In this document: positions 8,782-18,142 of the stretch, in pieces
Layout: every line of letters begins with the position of its first letter
How positions within the stretch are numbered: position 1 is the first letter of the stretch
Assembly: GCA_963790405.1 (NCBI GenBank)
Contig: CAWBOJ010000006.1
Span: 124,001 to 188,000, forward strand
Length of the DNA stretch: 64,000 nt
Direction of reading: 5' to 3'
Source: JBGSMX01 sp963790405
Lineage (GTDB): Bacteria; Actinomycetota; Coriobacteriia; Anaerosomatales; JAGXFU01
Translations under genes and position numbers: made by a program
Notes under the pieces: generated by a model
What the model was told of the DNA's origin: nothing
The model's database searches: none
What the model saw: the letters and a program-made list of their open reading frames with translations, nothing else

Positions 8782-10417
8782 GTGGGACCCATTCTCGTGT
8801 TCGGCCACAAGAATCCCGACACCGATTCGATCTGCTCGGCTGTCGCCTATGCGCATCTCAAGAACCTCACAGATGCCGAGAACGTCTACGTGCCGGCTCG
8901 ACTCGGCCCGGTCCCGCCGGAGACGGCATGGGTGTTCTCGCGTTTCGGCGTCGAGCTGCCCGAGGAGATCGTGCATGTCTACACACGCGTCCGAGACGTC
9001 ATGACTCGAGACGTGGTCGACGGTCTCGTCCGAAGAGACGATGCTCGAGGCGGGTCGCATCATGCGCGAGCGTCGCGTGCGTGCCGTTCCCGTTGTCGAC
9101 AACGGTTCGGTCAGGGGCCTCATCAACATGCGAATCCTGGCCGAACGCTATCTCGACGAGACCGAGGTTCGCGGATTCGCACGCGGCGCGGTGTCGGTGG
9201 GCAGTCTGTGCAAGCGTGCTCGACGGACGACATCGCGGCGGGCGATGCCGGATCCGAGCTGTCCGGTGACGTACTCATCGGGGCGATGGAGCCGATCGAC
9301 GATGCGAGGGCATATCAAGCCCGGCGACACGCTTCTCGTGGGCGATCGCAAACGCACGCAGCCGATGGCCCTCGAAGCGGGAGTCGCCTGCCTGGTCGTG
9401 ACGGGCGGTGCCGAACCCGAGCTCGAAGCGCTTGAGATGGCTCGCGAGCGCGGTGCCGCCGTGATCGTGACAGCTCACGATACGTTCGCCGCCGCCCGGC
9501 TGGTGAACCTGTCGGCACAGCGTGGCTCGACACCATGGACACGAGCATCGCGTACGTCGAGCCCGACACGCTGCTGTCCGAGGCGACCGAGGACCTGCTC
9601 GCAAGCGCGCACCGCGAGGCGGTCGTGGTTGATGGCGACGGCAGGCTCGTCGGCATCCTCACGCGCACGAACATCGCACGCGGCACGCGACGTCGTGTCG
9701 TGCTCGTCGACCACAACGAGGTTGCGCAGTCGGCGCCCGGCGTCGACCAGGCTGCGGTTGTCGAGATCGTGGATCACCACCGCGTGGGCGACGTGCAGAC
9801 CATCGGGCCGATCCTGTTCCTCAACCTGCCGGTCGGCTCGACCGCGACGATCGTCGCGGAGCGGTACCTCGAACTCGACGTCGAAACGCCCGAGCCGATG
9901 GCCGGGCTACTGCTCGCGGCCGTGCTGACCGACACGGTGTTGCTCAAGTCGCCCACCACGACCGACACCGATCGGCGTGTCGCGACGCGGCTTGCGCTCG
10001 ATCCTTGGCGTAGATCCGCTCGAGTTCGGGATGGAGATGTTCGCGCGCTCGGAGCGCAGGAGTGGTGTTCAATGCCCGAGCATGCGTTGACGGCCGACCT
10101 CAAGGAGTACCGTCTCGGCGATACGTTCGCCGCGATCGGTCAGATCGAGACCGTCGACTCGCAACGAGATCATGACTCATGCCGAGGAGCTGCGCGCTGC
10201 GATGGAAGACCTTCGCGTGAATCGCGGGTACGATCTGGTGCTGCTCATGGTCACCGATGTCGTCCGCGAAGGAAGCAGCATCATGGCTGCAGGAAAGACG
10301 CGCGTGGCCGAGCGTGGTCTGGGTATCTCTCTAGCGTCGGGCTTCGCGTGGATGGATGGCGTGTTGTCTCGCAAGAAGCAAGTCGCCGCGCAGCTCATGG
10401 ATGCGGCGACGCACTAG
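8782..10417 (+). CDS. ppaC: Manganese-dependent inorganic pyrophosphatase with CBS and DRTGG domains (many frameshifts)
   Basis: Family II pyrophosphatase hydrolyses PPi to phosphate using Mn/Co. The N-terminal DHH domain starts with VFGHKNPDTDS. It is interrupted by CBS1 (about 8960-9170), a DRTGG-like domain (about 9230-9520) and CBS2 (about 9535-9680), then resumes with EIVDHHRVGD. The DHHA2 end has LTADLKEYRLGD, MVTDVVREGS and LSRKKQVA. At least seven frame changes occur between 9020 and 10160, most explained by single inserted bases (for example g at about 9025, a at 9292, g at 10000, t near 10157). The insert is known to confer adenine-nucleotide regulation. I chose GTG 8782 because GAAAGG lies 7 nt upstream and homologues begin there. 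Confidence 0.88.
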
Positions 10418-10431
10418 AACGAGGAGGGGAA

Positions 10432-11140
10432 ATGGCACGCACGGGTGCGGACCTGTGGCGGCGCGATCCGCGACCCGGCATGCTCGTCGTCGTGGCGGGC
10501 ATCGCCACCGTGCTGTTCCTTGGCCTGGTCGTTGCCGTCATGATCTCGCCGGCGTTCGTCGCGCTCGACGAGGCGGCGTCTACCGCGTTCCAGCGATCTC
10601 CAGGCTCCGGTGCTCGAGAGCGTCTGTCGCGGTACTCACCCACTTCGCGGACTTCTGGCCGATGGTCGGGCTCACGGCGGTTACATCGCCTGTGTCCTGT
10701 GGCTACGTCGGCAAACGGAGCGAAGTCGTGTTGCTTGCGGGTGCGATGATCGTTGGGACTTCGCTCGGGGTGGCGGCTTCAAGCACCTTGTCGAGCGCGC
10801 TCGCCCGGGTCTGGAGTACGCTCGCATACCGCTACCCGAAAGCTACAGCTTCCCCTCGGGCCACGCGCTCGCGACGTTCCTGTTCTTCGGCACGATCGTC
10901 TTCATCGTGGTTATCGATGCAAGAACGCTGCGCACGCGCATGTGGGCGGTGCGCGTTGTGCTCGATTGCCATCGTGCTCGTGAGCATCTCGCGCGTGTAC
11001 CTGGGCGTGCATTGGTTCGGCGACATCACCGCGTCGTGGATCCTGGGATTCGGCATCATGTCGCTTGCCACAGCACTGTACTTCGTGGTGACGGCGGGCG
11101 ATTCCGAGTTGGACTCGCGGACTCCCTCGGGCGCGCTTAG
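10432..11140 (+). CDS. PAP2 superfamily membrane phosphatase (frameshifted)
   Basis: This integral membrane phosphatase shows all three PAP2 signatures in different frames: KHLVERARP (KX6RP), FPSGHA and SRVYLGVHWFGD. It has hydrophobic helices at the N-terminus (GMLVVVAGIATVLFLGLVVAVMI is preceded by a basic start) and at the end. The family dephosphorylates lipid phosphates such as undecaprenyl-PP or phosphatidate; the substrate here is unknown. Frame changes lie near 10600, 10775, 10960 and probably 11120. The stop at 11138-11140 is inferred. GAGGAGGGG precedes the ATG by about 4 nt. It converges on the phoR-like gene. Confidence 0.83.
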
Positions 11141-11161
11141 GTCCCGCCGAATCGCTCCGGT

Positions 11162-12942
11162 TCAGGCCAGTGGTATCACGATGGTGAAGGTCGATCCCAC
11201 GCCCGGCTTCGAGGAGACCTCGACCTCGCCGTCCGACCGCTCGACGACATGCCGCACGAGCGCCAGACCCAGTCCCGTTCCGCCGCTGTCGCGCGAGATC
11301 GCGCGCGGTCGACGCGGTAGAAGCGCTCGAAGATCCTCGGCAGGTCCTCGGCGGGGATGCCGATACCGGTGTCGGTGACGCTGATTCGTGCCGACGGCGT
11401 CGTGCGTCGTCACGCTCACGGTGACGCCGCCGTCTTCGGTGTACTTGAGTCGCGTTGTCGAGCAGGTTGTCGAGCGCGACCGCGATGTCGGTCGGGTCGG
11501 CGAGCACGAGTAGACGTCGCGGCCGCGCAGCGAGCTGTCGTCGAAGACGAGCGCGAGGCCGCGTGACTCGGCGGCCAGCGGTGACCGACGAGCGCGTTTC
11601 TCACGGCTTCGCGAACGTCGGTGACGGCGTCGGGCGCCGGGAGTCGACTCGAGCCGGGACAGGTCGAGCAGGTCTTTGACGAGCTTGGCGAGCCGTGGCG
11701 GACTCCTCTGCGATCTGTCGGGCGAAGGCGACCGCCTGATCCGCGTCGCCGTCGCTCGCGGCGTCGGCCGCCGATTCCGCGAGCAGGTGGATGGCCGCGG
11801 TGGGTGTCTTGAGTTCGTGGCTCGCGTTGGCGACGAAGTCGCGTCGAACGCTGATCGACGCGGATACGCTCGGTGACGTCCGTGACGACGACCAAGGTGC
11901 GGTCGTGGAGGCACGGTCGGAGTTGAGCGGAAGGACCGTCACGCGCAGATAGCGACCGTTCGTGTCGGGCCCGCACTCCTCGGCCGTGGTTGCGTCGGCC
12001 TGCAGCCCCCGGCGCTCGACTCGCCAGCGACTGATTCCGGCAGCTCGGACGTCGTCGAGCGTCCTGTCCTTCCAGCCAGTGGCGGGCGGCTGAACAGGCG
12101 TCGCCGAGCGCGGTTCGCGAAGCGGATCTCGCTTGTCGTGCAGCAGGAAGACCGCGTCGGTCAGCCCATCGAGCACCGTGCGCAGGTTGCGCTGCTCGGT
12201 CTCGAGGTCGTCCAGTCGACGTTTCATCTGTTCGCGTAGATCGCTCAGTGCCGAGGAGAGCACGCTCAGCTCGCCCGACTCCGTCGGGGATGTCCGTGCT
12301 GAGGTTGCCGTGCGCCATCGATGGGCCGCGTCGGAGAGCCGCTCGACGGGTTTGGCCGCGATGGCTGTCATGCGCGCTACGACGAATCGCTGCGATCACG
12401 AGTGCGACTGCGAGCAGAGATGAGTCCGAATCGGCGTGACGATGCGGCGACCTCGTTGATGCGTTCGAGAGAGTCCGAGACACGTAGCGCGACTCGATCC
12501 CCGTCGAAGCTGGCCGGAACGGCGACGTAGAGTCTGCTCGACTGCCCTGGGTCGCGCTCACCCGGCGATCGACTCCCGACCTCGCCAGCGAGCGCCTCGA
12601 CGATCTCGGGCCGCTCGCCGTGGTTCTCCATCTGTGGCGGCGTCTTCTTCGGAGTCGGCGAGAACGCGTGCCGTCCGCGCCACGATCGTCATCCGCAGGT
12701 TCGTGCGCGCGGTGAGTCGCTCGACCGTCTCGGTGGCCGATGCGTTCGTCTCGCCCAGAGCACGAGTGCGCCTGCCTGGGCGACAGCCTGGAGGTTGTCC
12801 GTTGCTGCTCGACGATCGCATCGGTGAGCGGGCCGAAGAGACTCCACGCCCACGCCGAGGCGAATAGGGCGACCACGAGCAGGTAGCCGATGGCGAGCCG
12901 CGTGCGGTACGAGTCGGCCCATGTGCGGGCGAAGTCCGTCAT
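11162..12942 (-). CDS. phoR: PhoR-like sensor histidine kinase (many frameshifts)
   Basis: Pieces in several frames give a full membrane kinase. TM1 is LAIGYLLVVALFASAWAW at the N-terminus. Then come an extracytoplasmic region, a second TM, a HAMP-like stretch (AAKPVERLSDAA), a PAS region (RNLRTVLDGLTDAVFLL), the H-box FVANASHELKTPTAAIHL and HATPase motifs TGLGLALVRHVVE and GVGSTFTIVIPLA at the end. It starts 15 nt after the response regulator and diverges from pstS, so it should sense phosphate status with the Pst transporter. Roughly ten frame changes occur, in the densest indel zone of the window. All catalytic blocks remain readable. Confidence 0.85.
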
Positions 12943-12957
12943 GGTCGCTTGGTCGAC

Positions 12958-13662
12958 CTATGCTTCCTCACGGGGCACCGGATCGAATCGGTAGCCCATG
13001 CCGTGCACGGTGTGGATGTAGACGAAGTCCGACGGATCTTCGATGGCCTGCCGCAGCCGCCGGATGTGCACGTCGATCGTGCGCGATGAGGGGAGGAAGT
13101 CGTAGCCCCAGACCTCCTGGGCGAGACGACTGTCGTGTCTTCAGCGCTCCGGGGCTGGAGGCGAGCGAGACCAGCAGCTGGAACTCCTTGAGTCGCAGCT
13201 TGGCCGGCTCACCTTTGACGGCGACGCGGAGTTCGCTCGGCTCGATGAACAGGTCGCCGATCTCGATGATCTCGTCCTTGCCGAGTATCTCGCGCTCGCG
13301 TACTCGACGCAGGTTCGCGCGCACGCGGGCGAGCAGCTCTTCCATCGAGAACGGCTTGGTGATGTAGTCGTCGGCACCGGCGTCCAGGCCCCGCACCTTG
13401 TCTCGCTCCTGGTCGAGCGCGGTCACCATGATGATCGCGACTTCCTTGTCCGTGCGGCGCAGCTCCTCGGCGAACAGGTAGCCGTCCATGCCGGGGAGCA
13501 TGAGGTCGAGCAGGATCAGGTCGGGCTTGACGGCCCGGGCGAGTGTCCAGCGCCTTGCGACCGTCTTCGCAGGATTGAGTCTCGAACCCGGCTCGGCGCA
13601 AGCGCGTACTCGACGGTCTGCCTGATGATCGGGTCGTCTTCGACGACGAGGATGCGAGCCAT
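12958..13662 (-). CDS. phoP: PhoB/PhoP-like response regulator, OmpR family (frameshifted)
   Basis: The receiver domain reads MARILVVEDDPIIRQT, then DLILLDLMLPGMDGY with the phosphoacceptor Asp, MVTALDQ and DYITKPFSMEELLARV. The winged-helix DNA-binding domain follows (KLRLKEFQLLVSL through YIHTVHGMGYRFD). Frame changes occur near 13600, 13555, 13135 and 13120. A GAAGGAA lies 7-8 nt before the ATG at 13662. With the adjacent kinase it forms a two-component pair. Repeats in the 212-bp gap to pstS are the likely binding site, suggesting autoregulation and control of pstSCAB. Confidence 0.88.
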
Positions 13663-13716
13663 GCTCGTTCCTTCCTGCACGGGACTGTGGCGCGTACATG
13701 ATTGCATGCCTGGCGT

Positions 13717-13768
13717 CCGTTTCAATCCGTTTAACAACAGCTTTACATACGCTGGCCCGGGTTTAACA
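13717..13768. promoter_or_regulatory. Candidate PHO box (repeats with about 10-11-bp spacing)
   Basis: The gap between the regulator and pstS holds GTTTCAAT (13719), GTTTAACA (13729), CTTTACAT (13741) and GTTTAACA (13761). Starts are spaced about one or two helical turns, as in the direct-repeat PHO boxes bound by PhoP in Bacillus and Streptomyces. That these repeats bind this regulator is inference from position and spacing. Confidence 0.5.
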
Positions 13769-13874
13769 GCGCTGCAACCACTCGCGCGCCACGGAGCCCT
13801 AGCATTGCCCAAGACCGGTGACACGGAGTCTGCCGGCGATGTGACTTCGCAAGAAGACAGAAGGAGAGGGATCA

Positions 13875-14782
13875 GTGAAGGCTAACAAGTGGCTCGCACT
13901 GGCGCTCGTGTTCGTACTCTCGCTTGGCGCGTGCTCGGTCTTGCCGGGTGCAGCTCCACCGATGAAGGTACCGACACCGAGGGCACCACGACGAAGAGTC
14001 CGCGACCGAGGAGCTCACCGGCTCGATCAACGTCGAGGGCTCCGACACGATCGTGAACATGGGACAGGCGTGGGCCGAGGCGTTCATGGACGCCAATCCC
14101 GGCGTCATGATCTCGGTCAAGGGCGGCGGCTCCGGTACCGGCATCGCCGGCGCTGATCAACGGCACCGTGGATTTCGCCAACGCCTCTCGCGAAATCAAG
14201 GACGAAGAGAAGTCGCCGAGGCTGAGGCCAACGGCGTGCACCGCCGTCGAGCATCAGGTCGCCATCGACGGCATCGCCGTCATCGTGAACCCGGCCAACG
14301 CCGTGACGGCTCTCTCGATCGCGGACCTCGGCAAGATCTACCGCGGCGAGATCACCAACTGGAAGCGACGTCGGCGGCGCCGACAAGGACATCGTCCTGC
14401 TGTCCCGTGACACCTCCTCGGGCACGTACGAGTACTTCAAGGAGGCCGTCGTCGCCGCCGAGGACGAGAATGCCGAGTACGCCGCGTCGAGCGCAGCTCC
14501 TCGCTTCGAACCAGGCGATCGTCGACGAGGTCACGGGCAACGACGGCGCCATCGGCTACGTCGGTCTGGGCTACCTGACCGACGACGTCAAGGTGCTCGA
14601 GATCGACGGCGTCGCCGCGAGCATCGAGACCGCTACCGACGGCAGCTACCCGATCTCCCGCTACCTGTACATGTACAGCAACGGCGAGCCCGAGGGCGTC
14701 ATGGCCGCGTACCTCGACTGGATCCTCGGCGCCGAGGGCCAGGCGATCGTCGCCGACCAGGGCTTCGTCCCGCTCGCCGTAA
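13875..14782 (+). CDS. pstS: Phosphate-binding lipoprotein PstS (frameshifted)
   Basis: PstS binds phosphate outside the membrane for the Pst ABC importer. The GTG start is preceded by AAGGAGAGGG. A signal peptide ends in lipobox LGAC near residue 20. Then come a low-complexity Thr/Glu linker, INVEGSDTIV, ISVKGGGSGTGIA, VDFANASREIK, LLSRDTSSGTYEYFKE (phosphate-binding loop) and AIGYVGLGYLTDDVK, all PstS hallmarks. About six indels split the frame between 13960 and 14500. The stop TAA at 14780-14782 requires one more frame change after FVPLA. If that is wrong, the protein runs slightly longer. Confidence 0.88.
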
Positions 14783-14791
14783 GGCACGCGA

Positions 14792-15730
14792 ATGACCGAG
14801 ACACCTCTCGCATACGAGGCAGCGGCGTCGGCCGCCCGGCACTCAGCCGGGCGGCCGAGGCCGTTGTCAGAAAGCTGATCACGGTGTCCGGTTGGCTCGG
14901 CGATCGTCATCCTCGCCGCGATCGCCGTCTTCCTGTTCCTCGGCGCAGGCCGCGCGCTCGACGAGGTCGGCCTGTGGCCGATGGTGACCGGCGAGCTGCT
15001 GGTACCCGACCTCGGAACGAACGCTGCAGTTCGGCTTCGTGCCCTCCGAGGTCGGCTCGCTGTGGGTGACGGTCGTCGGCGCTGCTGCTGTGCGTGCCGC
15101 TCGGCGTGATGAGCGCGGTCTACATCTCCGAGTTCGCGGGCGAGCGGGTCAAGGACGTCAGGAAGTCGATCATCGAGTTCATGGCCGCGATCCCGTCGGT
15201 CGTCTTCGGGCTCATCGGCATCGCGCTGCTCGTCCCGTGCGTGAAGCGATACGTTCGGTCTCGACACGGGACTGACGGCGCTCACCGCAGGCATCATGGT
15301 CGGCGTGCTCGCGCTTGCCCACCATCGTCTCGATCTCCGAAGACGCCCTGCATGCCGTGCCCCGGGAGCTTCGGACGGGGCTCGCTCGGCGCTCGGCAAC
15401 ACGCGCTGGCAGACGACGTACAAGGTCGTCGTGCCGGCGGCGTCCTCGGGCATCTTCGCGGCGGTCATGCTCGGCCTCGGACGCGCGATCGGCGAGACGA
15501 TGGTCGTGCTCATGCTCGCCGGCAACTCCGGCATCATCCCGCACAGCCCGTTCGAGTCGGCGCGCACGCTGCCCGGGACGATCGCCGGCGAGCTCGGCGA
15601 GGTCGTCCGCGGTGGGCTGCACTACTCGGTGCTGTTCGCGATGGGCCTCGTGCTGTTCGTCGTGACGTTCGCGATCAACCTCGCGGCCGACGTCGTGCTC
15701 GAGCGTCAGCGGAAGCGGTGGCGCCGATGA
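14792..15730 (+). CDS. pstC: Phosphate ABC transporter permease PstC (frameshifted)
   Basis: PstC is one of the two membrane channels of the phosphate importer. The readable blocks are the first TM (AIVILAAIAVFLFLGAGRA), PLGVMSAVYISEF, KSIIEFMAAIPSVVFG (a permease family signature), GIMVGVLALP, NTRWQTTYKVVVPAA (the EAA-like coupling loop) and GRAIGETMVVLMLAGN. The last 430 nt are in one frame and end at 15730. The first part changes frame about five times. The ATG at 14792 follows pstS by about 10 nt, and the stop overlaps pstA by 4 nt. Confidence 0.87.
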
Positions 15731-16593
15731 ACCGGGTAGCGCAGCGCGCGGGCAATCGAGCGCATCGCCAAGGCTGATTCTCGGCGCCGCCACGGCATCA
15801 TCGCTCGGCATCGCGCTGTTCTTTATCGGCTACATCGCCTATCGGGGCGCCGGCTACGTGACCTGGGAGTTCCTGACCCAGGCGCCCGCGCATGGCGATG
15901 ACCGAGGGCGGCATCTACCCGGTCATCGTCGGTACGCTGTAGCTCGTCGTTCTGGACGGCGCTGTTCGCGCTGCCCTTCGGCATCATGGCCGGTATCTAC
16001 CTCGCCGAGTACGCGCCGACGCAACCTGCGCCACGCGCACGATCCGGCTCGCGATCACCAACATGGCGGGCGTGCCGTCGATCGTCTACGGGCTGTTCGG
16101 CGTTGCGCTGTTCGTGATCCAGATGGATCTGGGCCGCTCGATCATCGCCGGCGCGCTCACGCTCGCGTGCCTCACGCTACCGGTGGTCATCACCGCAACC
16201 GAGGAGGCTCTGCGGCAGATCCCCACCGACCTGCGCCATGCGTCGCTCGCGCTTGGGCGCGACCAAGCCTGCGGACGATCACGCAAGGTGATCCTGCCGG
16301 CGGCCGCTCCGGGCATCATCACGGGATCGATCCTCGGCCTGTCCCGGGCGCGGGCGAGACGGCGCCGATCCTGTTCACGGCTGTGGCCTTCTTCGCGCCG
16401 ATCGCGAGCTCGCCGTTCGACGAGACCATGGCGCTGCCGTACCACATCTACATCATGGCCACATCAGTCGACCAAAGCCGCGCCGAACATGGTCTGGGGC
16501 ACGCGCGTTCGTGCTCGTGGCTGGCTGTCAGCATCATCAACGTCGATCGTCGCGGCATGGCGATCGCGACAGAGGAGGAAGGTCAGATGGTAG
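15727..16593 (+). CDS. pstA: Phosphate ABC transporter permease PstA (frameshifted)
   Basis: PstA partners PstC in the membrane. Readable parts include GIALFFIGYIAYRGAGYVTWEFL, LPFGIMAGIYLAEYA, NMAGVPSIVYGLFGVALFV, GALTLACLTLPVVITATEEAL, PTDLRHASLALG (coupling loop) and TAVAFFAPIASSPFDETMALPYHIY. These are scattered over three frames, with an in-frame stop at about 15940 caused by an indel. The C-terminus RRKVRW ends at TAG 16591-16593, overlapping the pstB start. The start is set by the ATGA overlap with pstC. Confidence 0.86.
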
Positions 16594-17375
16594 AGGCAAG
16601 CACTGGGCTCGTTCGACCTAGACGACGTCTCGGTCGCGTACGGACCCGAGACGGCTGTCGCCGGCGTCACCATGCACATCCCCGAGCACGCGGTCACGGC
16701 GCTCATCGGACCGTCGGGGTGCGGCAAGTCGACGCTGTCTCCGCTGCCTCAATCGCATGAACGACGAACTGGGCAACGTGCGCGTCGGCGGCTCGATTCG
16801 TCTCGACGGGACCGGACATCTACGATCGCATCCATGGACCCGGTCGAGCTGCGCATGCGCGTGGGACAGGTGTTCCAGAAGCCGAATCCGTTTCCCGATG
16901 TCGATCTTCGACAACGTCGCCTACGGTCCGCGGACGCACGGCGTCGCGCGCGGCGAACTGGGCGACAGTCGTCGAGGACTCACTCAAGCGTGCCGCGCTG
17001 TGGAACGAGGTCAAGGACCTGCTCAAGAAGCACGCCTTCGAGCTGTCCGGCGGACAGCAGCAGCGTCTGTGCATCGCTCGGGCGCTCGCGACCGAGCCCG
17101 AGGTGCTGCTGATGGACGAGCCCGCCTCGGCGCTCGATCCGATCTCCACGCAGCAGATCGAGGACACGATCGCCGAGCTGAAGGAGTCGGTGACGATCGT
17201 CATCGTCACGCACAACATGCAGCAGGCGGCGCGCATCTCGGACGAGACGGCGTTCATGCTGCGCGAGAGCATGGAACGAGCCGGCGACGCTGTCGAGATG
17301 GGCGAGACGCGGATGATGTTCACGAATCCATCCGACAAGCGCACCGAGGCGTACATCACAGGGCGATTCGGCTAG
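16587..17375 (+). CDS. pstB: Phosphate ABC transporter ATP-binding protein PstB (frameshifted)
   Basis: PstB powers phosphate import. Walker A is GPSGCGKST, followed by RMNDELGNVRVGG, MRVGQVFQKPNPFPMSIFDNV (recognisable across a frame change), ELSGGQQQRLCIARAL (signature), LLMDEPASALDPIST (Walker B) and VTHNMQQAARISD. The last third is in one frame and ends normally. GAGGAAGG lies 3 nt before the ATG. Frame changes lie near 16605, 16740, 16815, 16900 and 16970. No phoU follows, although PhoU normally links Pst to the kinase; the next gene is a secreted protein. Confidence 0.9.
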
Positions 17376-17405
17376 TCCGACGCGTAGCCGGGCATCGGGG
17401 CGTTC

Positions 17406-17436
17406 TTGCGCGTTCGAGTCGTCGGGCCGATACAAT
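17406..17436 (+). promoter_or_regulatory. Candidate promoter of the secreted protein gene
   Basis: TTGCGC (17406-17411), a 19-bp spacer and TACAAT (17431-17436) precede the gene starting at 17484. A start point near 17443 would leave a 40-nt leader and exclude the in-frame upstream start at 17439. Confidence 0.35.
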
Positions 17437-17483
17437 GAGTGAGACCGGGGTCACTACCTGCACCCAAAACGGGCGGGATTGCG

Positions 17484-17969
17484 ATGCGAATCGGGCTGAG
17501 ATGGTTGACTGTGTTCGCCGTCGTTTGCGCCCTGGGCGCGATGACAGCGCCTCAGCCTGCCCTCGCGGCCAAGCCCGTTCCCGGTGAGTTCTCGTTGAGT
17601 CTCGACACCAACACCGTCGATTTCGGAGCGATCGATCCGGAGGTCACAGCGCAGGAGAACAACGCAGTGCGGGTCACGGTCGACGGGTACGACACGGGGA
17701 CTGCAACCCTGGAAGTGTCATATTCGGCCACTGACTTCGTGAACGCGGCCGGCGGTGTCCCGGACATTCCCGTCGATTGCATGACGTATGCGCTCAAGGG
17801 CTCGGGCGTCGCGCGACCCTTTGCGTCGGGCGAGACGATTGCGACCGAGAGTCCGACGAAGCTCAACTGGAAGTACATGTACACGTTCGACTTCGCCCTC
17901 ACGGTTCCCTACGACTATGAAGCCGGGGTCTACACCACGGCTGTCGTCTACACCGCGGTCTTGTGGTGA
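17484..17969 (+). CDS. Secreted beta-sandwich-like protein of unknown function
   Basis: The 161-residue product has a typical signal peptide (LTVFAVVCALGAMTAP, cleavage near ALAA at residues 27-30). The mature domain is Ser/Thr/Val-rich and predicted as beta strands, with regularly spaced stretches such as FSLSLDTNTVDFGAID and YEAGVYTTAVVYTAVLW. It superficially resembles WxL or DUF4402 surface domains, but I cannot assign it. It has one cysteine in the mature part. It lies just after pstB and has its own promoter candidate. The frame is intact. Confidence 0.7.
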   Translation: MRIGLRWLTVFAVVCALGAMTAPQPALAAKPVPGEFSLSLDTNTVDFGAIDPEVTAQENNAVRVTVDGYDTGTATLEVSYSATDFVNAAGGVPDIPVDCMTYALKGSGVARPFASGETIATESPTKLNWKYMYTFDFALTVPYDYEAGVYTTAVVYTAVLW

Positions 17970-17982
17970 TCAAGGCAAAAAG

Positions 17983-18016
17983 ACAGGACGCGCCGAGGGG
18001 GGTTGGCGCGTCCTGT
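17983..18016 (-). terminator. Intrinsic terminator, best in the minus direction
   Basis: ACAGGACGCGCC pairs perfectly with GGCGCGTCCTGT (12 bp, 10-nt loop). On the minus strand the stem is followed by CTTTTTG, so it ends the polyferredoxin gene transcript. In the plus direction it lies 14 nt after the secreted-protein stop and may act bidirectionally. Confidence 0.75.
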
Positions 18017-18142
18017 ATCGTTCTGAGCGGCGTTCCCCGCCCGAGGGGGGGAGGAGAAGGCGGGTCGCCAAGCTCTTGCGCTTCTAGATAGCAACACGCG
18101 TGCCGATTTGTCGCATTTCGTCGATGTCTGCCGATTCCTCCG

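Noticed and set aside
11160..12942. Several long plus-strand open frames opposite the histidine kinase
   Set aside because: Arg/Ser-rich shadow translations without motifs; the minus strand carries the kinase signatures.
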